5,839 nucleotides of DNA from Pyrinomonadaceae bacterium. GTDB lineage: Bacteria; Acidobacteriota; Blastocatellia; Pyrinomonadales; Pyrinomonadaceae. A program made the position numbers and the translations under genes. Each line of letters begins with the position of its first letter. Positions within the stretch are counted from its first letter, which is position 1. The stretch spans positions 1-5,839 of the forward strand of contig JAICPV010000170.1 in the NCBI GenBank assembly GCA_025929655.1, given 5' to 3'. Positions 1 through 5,839 of the stretch are shown one piece after another. The notes under the pieces are model-generated. The model was given only the letters and a program-made list of their open reading frames with translations, had not been told where the DNA came from and did not search any database.

Positions 1-185
1 ATAATATTCTCAATGCTACCGTGTACAGCTTCGGGTCCAACTTCATCAATCTCGAAAATGTAAGCGCGTGCGGAGGGCCGGGTCCGTTGACTCCGGCTCA
101 GCAGACGTCGTGCGATGGATTTCTCGCACCTACGCGAACGATCGCTCCGCGCAGAGTGCGCTTGGGTGTTCGGTTCGATTTCTAA
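1..185 (+). CDS. C-terminal end of an outer-membrane beta-barrel protein (TonB-dependent receptor/Oar-like), 5' partial
   Basis: Only the last 60 codons are present, read from position 3 to the TAA at 183-185; the 5' part lies outside the window. The visible peptide ends IAPRRVRLGVRFDF. This alternating polar/hydrophobic strand with a terminal Phe is the usual beta-signal recognised by the BAM assembly machinery in outer-membrane barrels. The wording RxxxLGxRFxF at the very end is typical of the large carboxypeptidase-regulatory/TonB-receptor-like (Oar-type) proteins that are abundant in Acidobacteriota. Two cysteines (visible residues 23 and 37) lie in a Gly/Pro-rich segment before the last strand, which fits an extracellular loop that may carry a disulfide. 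The class (outer-membrane barrel) is fairly safe. The exact family and any substrate are inference, because the plug and most of the barrel are missing. An intrinsic terminator follows 26 bases after the stop. Confidence 0.7.
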   Translation, partial: NILNATVYSFGSNFINLENVSACGGPGPLTPAQQTSCDGFLAPTRTIAPRRVRLGVRFDF

Positions 186-211
186 GGTTGAAATTCGGTC
201 AAATTGAACGG

Positions 212-243
212 GCCGCCCGGAAACGGGCGGCTTTTTCGTTTTT
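212..243 (+). terminator. Rho-independent terminator of the upstream outer-membrane protein gene
   Basis: An 8-bp perfect GC-only stem (GCCGCCCG at 212-219 and CGGGCGGC at 224-231) closes a GAAA tetraloop. It is followed at once by a T-rich run (TTTTTCGTTTTT, 232-243). It begins 26 bases after the TAA at 183-185, so it should end the transcript of the barrel gene and isolate the next gene. Confidence 0.93.
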
Positions 244-322
244 GCCGCGATAATACTGATGACGAATGAATGGGTTTTGTGATATTTTTAGATGTTGAAC
301 ATTTTTGTTCATCCCCGCCGAT

Positions 323-1084
323 ATGAACTCCGTACTTGAAAGGCCCGCCGTTCCGATGTCAGAGGTTTCGATAGAGTCGGTGCTTTTGGACGCCGATCTG
401 TTCGTGAAATACCGCTCGCCCGAGAAGGCGTACGCGCTGCTTCGCGAATCGCTCGAGCGCTCGCCGCGGTCGATCGACCTGCGTGAGAAACTTCGCGACA
501 TCTGCATCAAGCAAAAGAATTTGAACGAAGCGGCGAAGCAGTGCCTCGCGCTCGTTTCGCTTTACATCGGCCGCGAAGATTTCGATCTGGCATACGACCG
601 CCTGCAGGAAGCAAAATTACTGGATCCGCGCATCTCTGTAGCGCCCGGATTGGAGGCGATCCGTCGCGCGCGGCGGCCGGATTTCGCCACCAATCGTGAC
701 CGTTCACCGCAGAAGGTGCGAACGGACGTGACGTTTGCAGGGCACCTCGGTTACGTGGGAATTTTCGACGCCGTCCAGGTCATCGAGAATGCCAAGATGA
801 CCGGCTTACTGGTCCTGAAATCGGACATGTATCTCGCCACTGTTTCGTTCAACGAGGGAAAGATCGTCGACGCCGAATGCAACGGCCGCAACGGCACGAT
901 CGCCTTCCGCGAGATCATCGAACTTAACAGCGGCACTTTCGAATTCTCTACCGCCGAAAATGAATTTCCGGTCGTTATCAACGTAAGCAGTAACACGAAT
1001 TTTCTTTTAGACGTACTGACCGAACTCGATCACGAGCGAGCCGAAAAGCAAGGCTTGCGCAATGTCGGCGGCGAATTGAATTAA
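323..1084 (+). CDS. TPR-repeat protein with C-terminal DUF4388 domain
   Basis: This gene encodes a soluble protein of 253 aa with no signal peptide or membrane segment. Residues about 17-103 form helical repeats of TPR type (for example KAYALLRESLERSP, then NLNEAAKQCLALVSLYI, then DFDLAYDRLQEAKLLDP). A basic, Arg-rich linker follows (about 104-135). Residues about 136-210 match the DUF4388 pattern: F-x-G-x-L near 138-142, a hydrophobic helix, KMTGLLVL at 158-165, then FNEGKIVDAE and a closing GTFEF. DUF4388 proteins are common in Acidobacteriota and Deltaproteobacteria, often joined to signalling or TPR modules. The domain is thought to mediate protein interaction, but no reaction is established. 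The start is uncertain. ATG 323 is used here and has no clear Shine-Dalgarno. ATG 356 has GAAAGG at 338-343, 12 nt upstream, and would give 242 aa. A TTG at 305 would add six residues. It lies between a strong terminator and smc, with 173 bases to the smc start. Confidence 0.85.
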   Translation: MNSVLERPAVPMSEVSIESVLLDADLFVKYRSPEKAYALLRESLERSPRSIDLREKLRDICIKQKNLNEAAKQCLALVSLYIGREDFDLAYDRLQEAKLLDPRISVAPGLEAIRRARRPDFATNRDRSPQKVRTDVTFAGHLGYVGIFDAVQVIENAKMTGLLVLKSDMYLATVSFNEGKIVDAECNGRNGTIAFREIIELNSGTFEFSTAENEFPVVINVSSNTNFLLDVLTELDHERAEKQGLRNVGGELN

Positions 1085-1096
1085 GAAAAACATTTA

Positions 1097-1164
1097 GCCG
1101 CGAAAACGCGCAAAAAATGCAAAAAGGCGAACTTCTTTTTGTGTCTTTCGCGCTTTTTGGCGGC
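1097..1164. repeat. Long imperfect inverted repeat in the DUF4388-smc intergenic region
   Basis: The arms are 1097-1125 and 1136-1164 (29 bases each) with a 10-base loop. By hand, 23 positions pair as Watson-Crick, 2 as G-U and 4 are mismatched. The arms start and end with GCCGC and GCGGC and are rich in A-runs and T-runs. It lies 12 bases after the stop of the DUF4388 gene. It could fold in RNA and slow or end transcription, but no uninterrupted U-tract follows (GATCTTTCTGG), so it is not a standard intrinsic terminator. It also resembles the short palindromic intergenic repeats dispersed in many genomes; copy number cannot be judged from this window. Confidence 0.75.
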
Positions 1165-1200
1165 GATCTTTCTGGTTCGTCAAGCGAGAAATCATTTGAC

Positions 1201-1212
1201 TTAAGCGCTTAA
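1201..1212. repeat. Perfect 12-bp palindrome upstream of smc, flanked by TTGAC repeats
   Basis: TTAAGCGCTTAA is a perfect 12-bp palindrome. The pentamer TTGAC occurs just before it (1196-1200) and just after it (1213-1217), 17 bases apart in register. This arrangement could be a dimeric repressor site near the smc promoter, or chance. No -10 element at proper spacing from either TTGAC is convincing. Confidence 0.4.
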
Positions 1213-1224
1213 TTGACCCCAAAA

Positions 1225-1255
1225 TATAGTGCTGCCCCTTCTTTTCAGCACTATA
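1225..1255 (+). promoter_or_regulatory. Perfect hairpin just upstream of the smc start codon
   Basis: TATAGTGCTG (1225-1234) and CAGCACTATA (1246-1255) are exact reverse complements across 10 bp. They enclose an 11-base pyrimidine-only loop (CCCCTTCTTTT, 1235-1245). The 3' arm ends two bases before ATG 1258 and covers the place where a ribosome binding site would sit. No Shine-Dalgarno is visible there. If it lies in the transcript, it would mask the start region and could limit or regulate SMC translation. As DNA, it could be a two-fold operator. The structure is seen directly; the role is inference. Confidence 0.6.
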
Positions 1256-1257
1256 AG

Positions 1258-4200
1258 ATGTTCAAACTCCAACGGCTCGAGATCACGGGCTTCAAATCCT
1301 TTGCGGACTACACCGAAGTTGTATTTACCGGTGACGGCATAACCGCCGTTGTAGGTCCGAACGGTTGCGGCAAATCGAACGTTTCCGACGCCATCTCGTG
1401 GGTGCTCGGCGAACAGCGTGCGAAATCCTTGCGCGGCGGCGAGATGAAGGACGTGGTTTTCCAGGGAACTCGCAGCCGCAAGCCCTCCGGGATGGCAGAG
1501 GTGGTGCTTCACCTGGTCCGTACTGAAGAGGAATACGATGTCGACGCCGACGAACTGGGCGACATTGATGAGACGCTGAACGAGCTGGATGATCAGTCGG
1601 TCGATGTCGATGCGCTCGAGGCGGAGATCATCGAAGAAACACCGGCGGTCACCGATACCGCTATCGAAACTAACGGCAACGGACATCACGATGCCGAATT
1701 CGAGATTGAAAAGGTGCAGGCCCTGCAGGTCGGGTCGGTTCAAACCGTAGAACGCGTCATTAAAACAAAACGCCACTGGCGGCCGCGTTCATTCGCCCTG
1801 GATTTTGCGCCCGGAGAAGCGGTTTCCGTAACCCGCCGACTGTATCTTTCCGGCGAAAGCGAATATCAGCTCAACGGTAAAACGTGCCGCCTGCGCGATA
1901 TACAAGACCTCTTCGCAGGGACCGGGCTTTCGGGCGCGCACTACGCGATCATCGAACAGGGCCGGATCGGCCAGATCCTTTCCGCAAAACCCGCCGACCG
2001 GCGCAACCTGATCGAAGAAGCCGCGGGTATTTCGAAGTTCCGAACGCGTCAGCGAGCGGCCGAAACGCGGCTGGAATCCGCGAAGACGAATCTCGGCCGG
2101 ATTTCGGATATCGTTTCCGAGATAGAAAAGCAGGCGAACAGCCTGCGCCGCCAAGCCGCAAAAACGCGGCGGTATGTTGCGCTTCAGGGAGAATTTCGTG
2201 CTCTCTTGCGAAAGCTTTACGCCGCCGAAGCACGTCACTTGAGGTCGCTTTCCGATGCGCTGCTTGCAAAGCTGGAAGACGCGAAACGTACCGAGCAGGA
2301 ATTCGTCGCAAAAGTTTCGGCGAATGAAGAAGAATTTCGCGCCGCCACGCAGGACGCGAGGAACGCTGACGAAAAGCTCGCCGAAGTAAGAAGAGTTCAT
2401 GCCCAGAACGCGCTCGAGCGCGACCGCGCCGAACGCGAGCATCGCTACCAGTCCGAACAGATCGTAAACCTGAACGCTCGTTCGGAAAATCTGCATTTGG
2501 AGATCGAAGCAACGAAGGATCGCCTCGATCTTATCGAAACGGAATTGCGGCGGCTAACCGACGAGGAGGAAAAGGAATCGATCACGACAGGCGCGGCCGA
2601 ACAGGTCCTGATCGAGGCCGAAGGCCTTTTCGCCGCGCGGCTCGATAACGTTCGACATATCGAGGGCGAGCTTGAAACGCATCGCAACGAGCTGATGCAT
2701 CACAACGCACTCGCCGAACGGTTCGCGGAAACCGCACATCATCTGAACCAAAATCTCGATCGCCTACGCGAGCGAAAAGCCGGCCTGCAAGTAGAAGCCG
2801 CGCGAGCGGACGAGACACATGTGGAACTGCTAACCTCCGCAGCAAAGCTTGTCGACGAGCTCCAAGCCGAACGTCAAAAGCTTGAAAAGTACAACGAAGA
2901 AAAGCGGGTGGTTCTCGCCGCCGCGGCCGCTGCTCGCGATGTGCTTCGTCAATCTGACGAAAGACTGAACGCGGCTCGGTCCGAGCTTGCTCGCGTGCAG
3001 AACCGACACGAAACGCTTCGCGAGCTGGAAGAAAAGCGAGCGGTCTATTCGCCGGAGATACAAAAGCTGTTCGAAGCAAAGGAATCGATCGGTATCCGGC
3101 CATTCGGCGTGCTTGCAGATTTTCTGAATGTCGAGCCACGTGCGGAACGAGCGGTCGAAAGCCTTTTCGGTGAATTTCTCCAAGCAGTTTTGGTTCCAAG
3201 TGTGGACGATGCACGGCGTGCTTCGGATTGGATCGCCGCGCAGGGCGGAGGCCGGATCGCATCGTTGGTCGTCGATCACGTCGAAATCGAACGCGTCGAG
3301 CCGAATGGGGAATCGGATCGTGTTTTCGATCTGTTGGGCGTATCGGATTCATTAAAAGCCGCACTTCGATCGGTCTTTCCGCGGGAAATGTCCGCCCGGC
3401 TTGTTTCGAACGTCTACGAATCTTCGGCAGGCAATGGGGACCTCCTCGTCGACCACGCGGGTAATTTATTGCTCGGCGGCCAGCTGTTCATTTCCGGCGC
3501 ATCGTCGACAAACGAGCAAAATGCATCGCTGCTTGCTTTCAAACGCGAACTGTCGGAACTGGACTATGAATCTGATCATTTGGCTCAGGGCGTCTCGGCG
3601 GAGGAGACGGCAAACACCGCCGCCCGTGCCGCACTCGCCGAACAGGAAGAGCGAACGGTCGATCTGCAGTCGGTGATCATCAAGGTCGAGCGCGGCACCC
3701 TCTCACTCGAAGTGCAGGAGCGCGCCGCCCGACAGGACATTGAGCGAAGCGAGCGGCATAAAAAAGTTGTCGCGGACGAGCGGGCACAAGTCGATATCGA
3801 GATCGAGGATCTAGAGAAGCGTCTCATTGATGCTGATCAAAACTCTGCTTCGGCAAAGACGAGGGTCGCAGAGATCGCGGACCAGATCGCGGACGTATCG
3901 GAGCGGCTTGCCGATGCACGCAAGGTTTCCGAGGCCGAAAGCGCGACCGTTAACGAGAAGCGCACGGCCGCGGCTACATCGGGCGAGCGGCTCCGCGCCG
4001 TGCATTCTGCCCGTCGCCGGGTCGAGAACGAGCAGCGTGAACTGGAGTCGCGCCTCGCACTACTCCGGGTTGAGCTTTCCGAGATCGATACGAAGCTCGA
4101 AGCGCTTCGCTCGTCCAGCTCCGCGATCGCGGACCGCATCGCTTACGCCGAAACTGACCTTTTGCTGGAGCAGGATGAGCTAGCCGCCTCGATCGAATTC

Positions 4201-5058
4201 GTCACCAAAGAGCGGATGCGTGCCGATACCGTAAGCGAAAAACTGGCAGAAACGAACCGGGCTTCGGTCGAAGCCGCGAATGAGCGTGCAGCCATAGAGG
4301 TCCGTCAAACGGAGACTGTCACGCTGCTAAAGAACGTTACTGAAAATTGCCAGCATGAGCTCGGCGTCGGCGTCGACGAGCTGGCGGCCGAACCCGAAGA
4401 TCCCGACTTTGATCTTGAGCATTCGCGAGCGTATGCGGAAGAGCTTCGCACGCGTTTGGAGGGTTTCGGCGCGACCAACATGCTCGCCGTCGACGAGTTG
4501 TCCGATGCGGAAGAGCGTCTGCTTTTCTTAACTTCGCAACGGCAGGACATTGTCGACAGCATAGCTTCGGCCGAGGAAGCTCTTCGCGAGATCAAGGAAC
4601 GCTCGCGTGCGCGGTTCAAGCAGGCATTCGAGGCGATAAACGAAAACTTTTCGGTCTTTTTCCGGGAGCTTTTCGGCGGCGGCCGCGGCGAGATGTCGCT
4701 GCTCGAATCCGAAGACATTCTCGAAGCCGGCATTGAAGTCGTCGCGCAGCCGCCGGGCAAACGCCTTCAGAATATCCTGCTGCTTTCCGGCGGTGAAAAA
4801 GCGATGACGGCGATCTCGCTTGTCCTCGCGATATTCAAATACCGCCCGTCGCCGTTCTGCCTGCTTGACGAGGTCGACGCGCCGCTCGACGACGCGAATG
4901 TGGGCCGCTTCGTTAACAAGATCGCCGAGATGTCAGAAAAAACACAGTTCATTGTGATCACCCACAACAAGCGTACAATGGAGGCCGCACGGGCGCTCTA
5001 CGGCGTGACGATGCAGGAAGCCGGTGTTTCAAAGGTTGTTTCCGTAAAATTCGAATAA
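1258..5058 (+). CDS. smc: Chromosome segregation ATPase SMC (structural maintenance of chromosomes)
   Basis: SMC is the core ATPase of bacterial condensin. It dimerises through its hinge, works with ScpA/ScpB and extrudes or holds DNA loops on the nucleoid. The protein is 1266 aa. It has an N-terminal head with Walker A GPNGCGKSN (33-41), the SLRGGEMKDVVFQGT segment (57-71) and a probable Q-loop at EQG (233-235). Next come a coiled-coil arm (about 262-600), the hinge (about 605-747) and the return arm (about 752-1065). The C-terminal head follows, with FGATNMLAV (1070-1078), signature LSGGEK (1176-1181), Walker B FCLLDE (1200-1205) with catalytic Glu 1205, D-loop APLDDAN (1208-1214) and His 1236. 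All catalytic motifs are intact. Bacterial SMCs are usually about 1150-1200 aa; the excess matches an acidic insertion near residues 89-185. ATG 1258 is chosen because MFKLQRLEITGFKSF is the normal SMC beginning. The reading frame opens after TAA 1210-1212, and a TTG at 1213 would add 15 non-conserved residues. There is no good Shine-Dalgarno. scpA, scpB and ftsY are not adjacent. Confidence 0.98.
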   Translation: MFKLQRLEITGFKSFADYTEVVFTGDGITAVVGPNGCGKSNVSDAISWVLGEQRAKSLRGGEMKDVVFQGTRSRKPSGMAEVVLHLVRTEEEYDVDADELGDIDETLNELDDQSVDVDALEAEIIEETPAVTDTAIETNGNGHHDAEFEIEKVQALQVGSVQTVERVIKTKRHWRPRSFALDFAPGEAVSVTRRLYLSGESEYQLNGKTCRLRDIQDLFAGTGLSGAHYAIIEQGRIGQILSAKPADRRNLIEEAAGISKFRTRQRAAETRLESAKTNLGRISDIVSEIEKQANSLRRQAAKTRRYVALQGEFRALLRKLYAAEARHLRSLSDALLAKLEDAKRTEQEFVAKVSANEEEFRAATQDARNADEKLAEVRRVHAQNALERDRAEREHRYQSEQIVNLNARSENLHLEIEATKDRLDLIETELRRLTDEEEKESITTGAAEQVLIEAEGLFAARLDNVRHIEGELETHRNELMHHNALAERFAETAHHLNQNLDRLRERKAGLQVEAARADETHVELLTSAAKLVDELQAERQKLEKYNEEKRVVLAAAAAARDVLRQSDERLNAARSELARVQNRHETLRELEEKRAVYSPEIQKLFEAKESIGIRPFGVLADFLNVEPRAERAVESLFGEFLQAVLVPSVDDARRASDWIAAQGGGRIASLVVDHVEIERVEPNGESDRVFDLLGVSDSLKAALRSVFPREMSARLVSNVYESSAGNGDLLVDHAGNLLLGGQLFISGASSTNEQNASLLAFKRELSELDYESDHLAQGVSAEETANTAARAALAEQEERTVDLQSVIIKVERGTLSLEVQERAARQDIERSERHKKVVADERAQVDIEIEDLEKRLIDADQNSASAKTRVAEIADQIADVSERLADARKVSEAESATVNEKRTAAATSGERLRAVHSARRRVENEQRELESRLALLRVELSEIDTKLEALRSSSSAIADRIAYAETDLLLEQDELAASIEFVTKERMRADTVSEKLAETNRASVEAANERAAIEVRQTETVTLLKNVTENCQHELGVGVDELAAEPEDPDFDLEHSRAYAEELRTRLEGFGATNMLAVDELSDAEERLLFLTSQRQDIVDSIASAEEALREIKERSRARFKQAFEAINENFSVFFRELFGGGRGEMSLLESEDILEAGIEVVAQPPGKRLQNILLLSGGEKAMTAISLVLAIFKYRPSPFCLLDEVDAPLDDANVGRFVNKIAEMSEKTQFIVITHNKRTMEAARALYGVTMQEAGVSKVVSVKFE
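1522..1815 (+). other. Charged insertion in the N-terminal head of SMC
   Basis: This is a segment of the SMC protein, residues about 89-186, between the conserved strand MAEVVLHLVR (79-88) and VSVTRRLYLSGESEYQLNG (189-207). In a typical SMC such as that of Bacillus subtilis these two blocks are only about 12-15 residues apart, so roughly 85 residues are extra. Residues 89-151 contain about 25 Asp/Glu and no Lys or Arg, with a likely flexible stretch TNGNGHHD (138-145). A basic stretch follows (164-177: VERVIKTKRHWRPR). The reading frame and the flanking conserved blocks are intact, so this is an in-frame insertion and not a frameshift. Confidence 0.8.
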
Positions 5059-5074
5059 GCTTTCCGTGTGTTCT

Positions 5075-5110
5075 GTGTCTTTTGTGGTTGAGAAAATGAA
5101 CTGAAGACAC
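5075..5110 (+). repeat. Weak inverted repeat after smc
   Basis: GTGTCTT (5075-5081) and AAGACAC (5104-5110) are exact reverse complements, separated by 22 bases. They start 16 bases after the smc stop codon. No T-run follows the right arm, so this is at best a weak or factor-dependent 3' end. The left part, TTCCGTGTG followed by TTCTGTGTCTTTTGTGG, is a low-complexity GTGTCT-type text often seen between genes. The rest of the smc-downstream gap (5111-5209) shows no gene or clear promoter. Confidence 0.35.
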
Positions 5111-5209
5111 GTACCAAGAAGAAACCTAAGCGAATTCAGTTACATCAAATCACCAGACGCGTTTGTCTTTCGAGCGGCAGAGTATAAGCTAAGGCGAACG
5201 CGTATTTTT

Positions 5210-5839
5210 ATGTTTTCTAAGAGCGCTTTTCATACTTTTTTGTTCACAGTGTTTGTGGCCGCGGCGTGCTGCGTCTCGGCCGATTCGCAGACGAAAAAGA
5301 AGAACCCAAAGCGGCCGGCGACCCCGCCTGCAGCCGTCGCTGTCAAAGCCGAGGAACCGAATACCGACCCGCCGCAGCCGGAGCCCGGCGTCAAGCGCAA
5401 TGCTCGTCCGGTAGAAGAACCCCAGCGCCAAATAGTCGTGCCGCAGACCATATCGGGGCCGCTTTACGGATACGAATTCACGCAACCAGATTTCATCAAC
5501 AGCCGCATCGTTATCGAACATGACGATGGCGGAAAGGGAACGATCAAGTTCCAGCGACGCGGCCACCCGGAGCTTTTCTCGGAACCGCTGGCGGTCTCGG
5601 AAACCGCGCTTGCGAAACTGCGGGCTGCGTTTGCCGATCTGAAATTCCTCGATTCTACCGAAAACTACCAGCACGAAAAGGATTTCTCGAATATGGGAAA
5701 TTCGCGGATCACACTCGCGAACGGGGAAAAGTCGCGGTCCGTGACGATCAACTACACGGTCAACAAGAACGCGAAAGTTCTGTTGGACGAATACCGAAAA
5801 ATATCCAATCAGGCACTCTGGATATTCGACGTCACCATC
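5210..5839 (+). CDS. Exported protein of unknown function, 3' partial
   Basis: The frame is open from ATG 5210 to the window end (210 codons, no stop), so the C-terminus is missing. Residues 1-24 look like a Sec signal peptide: MFSKSAFH, a hydrophobic core FLFTVFVAAACCV, and a likely signal-peptidase I cut after VSA (22-24). A lipoprotein cut before Cys 20 is possible, but AAAC is a poor lipobox. Residues about 25-80 are a low-complexity linker rich in Lys, Pro, Ala and Glu (KKKNPKRPATPP and onwards), typical of a periplasmic tether. From about residue 82 (GPLYGYEF) a folded alpha/beta domain begins: a strand pair (SRIVIEHDDGGKGTIKFQRRG), a helix (SETALAKLRAAFADLKFLDS), then NSRITLANGEKSRSVTINYTV and a helix (KVLLDEYRKISNQALW). 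This order loosely recalls small domains of the DUF6438 kind, but I cannot confirm that. The best ribosome-binding match, AAGG at 5191-5194, is 15 bases from the ATG and weak. I do not recognise the protein. Confidence 0.75.
   Translation, partial: MFSKSAFHTFLFTVFVAAACCVSADSQTKKKNPKRPATPPAAVAVKAEEPNTDPPQPEPGVKRNARPVEEPQRQIVVPQTISGPLYGYEFTQPDFINSRIVIEHDDGGKGTIKFQRRGHPELFSEPLAVSETALAKLRAAFADLKFLDSTENYQHEKDFSNMGNSRITLANGEKSRSVTINYTVNKNAKVLLDEYRKISNQALWIFDVTI

Noticed and set aside
68..253. Small + strand open frame of 61 codons
   Set aside because: It overlaps the outer-membrane protein C-terminus in another frame and runs through the terminator stem.
1196..1230. Possible smc promoter with TTGACT or TTGACC as -35 and TATAGT as -10
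   Set aside because: The spacers are 23 and 6 bases, neither acceptable. The TATAGT is better explained as part of the hairpin.
1213..1257. TTG at 1213 as the smc start, adding 15 residues
   Set aside because: The added residues do not look like SMC, the canonical N-terminus starts at MFKLQRLEITGFKSF, and the segment overlaps the hairpin. ATG 1258 is the better start.
1884..2327. Second + strand open frame overlapping smc in another phase
   Set aside because: The SMC frame is continuous here with conserved motifs (LSGAHYAIIEQGRIGQIL, NLIEEAAGISKFRTRQ). The alternative product is Arg/Pro-rich with no recognisable domain.
1789..2512. Long open frames on the minus strand within the smc head and arm region (also around 2582-3364)
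   Set aside because: They lie wholly inside smc, and their protein text is Arg/Ala-rich or low in pattern. They are by-products of the GC-rich codon use of smc.
5163..5188. Possible promoter TTGTCT / TATAAG before the exported protein gene
   Set aside because: The spacer is only 14 bases, too short for a normal housekeeping promoter, and no other -35 fits well.
5189..5674. Minus-strand open frame of 161 codons at the right end
   Set aside because: It is antisense to the exported protein, whose + strand frame is uninterrupted from 5210 to the end and begins with a signal peptide. The minus-strand product is Arg-rich and unpatterned.
1..5839. A novel defence, mobile or RNA system in the window
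   Set aside because: No transposase, recombinase, nuclease, reverse transcriptase, toxin-antitoxin pair, CRISPR-like spaced repeats, tRNA or rRNA was found. The SMC is the housekeeping chromosomal type: full length, with a hinge and a single gene copy, and not a Wadjet-type JetC or RecN-like protein with partner genes.

Overview
The window reads as a stretch of chromosome from a Gram-negative bacterium. Everything recognisable is on the + strand. The best guess for the source is Acidobacteriota, probably a Blastocatellia/Pyrinomonadales-like lineage. The reasons are the outer-membrane barrel C-terminus of the large Oar/TonB-receptor-like type, a TPR plus DUF4388 protein, moderately high GC with weak Shine-Dalgarno signals, and intergenic repeat-like sequence. 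This placement is inference and was not tested.

Layout: (a) 1-185 is the last 60 codons of an outer-membrane beta-barrel protein, followed by a textbook intrinsic terminator at 212-243. (b) 323-1084 encodes a TPR + DUF4388 protein of about 253 aa. (c) 1085-1257 is a structured intergenic region. It holds a long imperfect inverted repeat (1097-1164), a perfect 12-bp palindrome (1201-1212) and a perfect 10-bp hairpin (1225-1255) that ends 2 nt before the next start codon. (d) 1258-5058 encodes the chromosome-condensing ATPase SMC (1266 aa), complete with Walker A, hinge, signature motif and Walker B. An acidic insertion of about 85 residues interrupts its N-terminal head lobe. (e) 5059-5209 is an intergenic region with a weak inverted repeat and no clear terminator. 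(f) 5210-5839 is the first 210 codons of an exported protein of unrecognised function, cut by the window end.

The genes do not look like a single operon. A strong terminator separates (a) from (b), and the gaps of 173 and 151 bases around smc suggest separate or loosely coupled transcription. smc is a housekeeping gene. The other two genes are lineage-type proteins with no obvious functional link to it. No defence system, mobile element, CRISPR array, tRNA or rRNA is visible. The unusual items are the charged insertion in the SMC head and the hairpin over the smc translation start. The rest is ordinary.
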